Shown: piece by piece, positions 6,121 to 6,408 of the stretch
Layout of the letters: each line of letters starts with the position of its first letter
Numbering within the stretch: the first letter of the stretch is position 1
DNA from: Roseburia sp.
GTDB taxonomy: Bacteria; Bacillota_A; Clostridia; Lachnospirales; Lachnospiraceae
DNA length: 6,408 bases
Assembly: GCA_019411365.1 (NCBI GenBank)
Contig: DXQT01000010.1
Location: 75,205 to 81,612, forward strand
Direction: 5' to 3'
Notes under the pieces: generated by a model
The model's database searches: none
What the model saw: the letters and a program-made list of their open reading frames with translations, nothing else
Told to the model about the DNA's origin: nothing
Made by a program: the position numbers and the translations under genes

Positions 6121-6356
6121 ATATGAAATATATAACAAAACGACGTATTTGATACGTCATTTATATCATATGCATTGTATGTGGATACCTTCAAAACTTC
6201 ATACAGATTTCCGATTTCTTCGAAAGTGGTCATCTCAATTCCGCTTCGCTCCATTTCGATGATTTGCTCCGCAAATCTCAAGCCGTATAAAGAATCAGTT
6301 CCGTAAGCACGCTTCCTTCACTGCTTCTTCATCCGCCTTGCCACTTTCTACGCTTT
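6121..6356 (-). other. 23S to tRNA-Asn spacer with inverted repeats, no 5S rRNA gene seen
   Basis: This transcribed spacer holds no recognisable gene. Inverted repeats visible: GATTTGC/GCAAATC with a 3-nt loop (6261-6277); GACGTAT/ATACGTC with a 3-nt loop (6142-6158), which read leftward is followed by GTTTTGTT and resembles a weak terminator; and a long-range 8-bp match CCACTTTC (6341-6348) with GAAAGTGG (6222-6229) that would enclose about 110 nt. These are plausible rRNA-processing structures. Conserved 5S rRNA blocks such as CCGAACACGG were not found on either strand. Confidence 0.6.
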
Positions 6357-6408
6357 GGTCAAGCCCTCGATCGATTAGTAACAGTCAGCTCCACACGTTA
6401 CCGTGCTT
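6357..6408 (-). rRNA. 23S rRNA, 3' end only (runs off right edge)
   Basis: On the minus strand the last ~52 nt read GCACGGTAACGTGTGGAGC, then CTGACTGTTACTAATCGATC, then GAGGGCTTGACC. This matches the well-conserved 3' end of bacterial 23S rRNA (TACTAATNGNTCGAGGGCTT). The exact mature 3' end near 6357 is placed by similarity and may be off by a few bases. The rest of the operon lies outside the window. Confidence 0.9.

Noticed and set aside
6112..6320. A minus-strand open stretch in the 23S-tRNA spacer reading RFAEQIIEMERSGIEMTTFE
   Set aside because: There is no ribosome binding site or good start, it ends inside tRNA-Asn, and it lies in a transcribed rRNA spacer. It could be an old gene remnant, but I cannot support that.
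1..6408. CRISPR arrays, insertion sequences, phage attachment sites
   Set aside because: There are no regularly spaced repeats and no transposase or integrase fragments. No duplicated tRNA 3' end suggesting an integration event was seen next to the tRNA genes.

Overview
The window looks like chromosomal DNA from a Firmicute of class Clostridia, most probably a motile member of the Lachnospiraceae (Roseburia, Agathobacter or Butyrivibrio type). The grounds are moderate-to-low GC, strong GGAG/GAGG ribosome binding sites, tRNAs without encoded CCA, a family-typical ECF sigma factor plus beta-propeller pair, and a Cache-type chemoreceptor. The genus is inference. Every gene I can support lies on the minus strand, in the same direction as an rRNA operon whose 23S 3' end enters at the right edge.

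Layout in transcription order, right to left. The last ~52 nt of a 23S rRNA gene (about 6357-6408) is followed by a ~236 nt spacer with several inverted repeats and no recognisable 5S gene. Next come tRNA-Asn(GTT), tRNA-Glu(TTC) and tRNA-Cys(GCA), closed by an intrinsic terminator (about 5801-5829). An AT-rich intergenic region leads to a large methyl-accepting chemotaxis protein (start chosen at 5644, 715 aa), closed by its own terminator (about 3440-3472). After that is a two-gene unit: an ECF-type RNA polymerase sigma factor (start chosen at 3205, 170 aa), 63 nt, then a single-pass membrane protein with a C-terminal beta-propeller (start chosen at 2629, 731 aa). A second, sequence-diverged tRNA-Cys(GCA) follows, with its own good sigma-A promoter and terminator. 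At the left edge is the N-terminal 47 codons of an alpha/beta-hydrolase esterase.

How the genes may work together: the sigma factor and the membrane-anchored propeller protein are adjacent, co-directional and without a convincing terminator between them. This is the usual layout of an ECF sigma factor and its membrane regulator, so the propeller protein may sense something outside the cell and hold or release the sigma factor; that is inference. The chemoreceptor is separated by a terminator and is probably an independent unit.

The most unusual part is the ~140 nt directly upstream of the sigma factor start. It holds two abutting near-perfect hairpins (16 and 11 bp). The whole 8-nt loop of the second is perfectly complementary to a segment immediately upstream of the Shine-Dalgarno site, and the complementarity extends to 11 nt. 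The same stretch stays open in the sigma factor's reading frame back to a GTG with its own ribosome binding site. It could be a structured regulatory leader, an N-terminal extension, or an inserted palindromic repeat element, and these options can be separated by experiment or database search.
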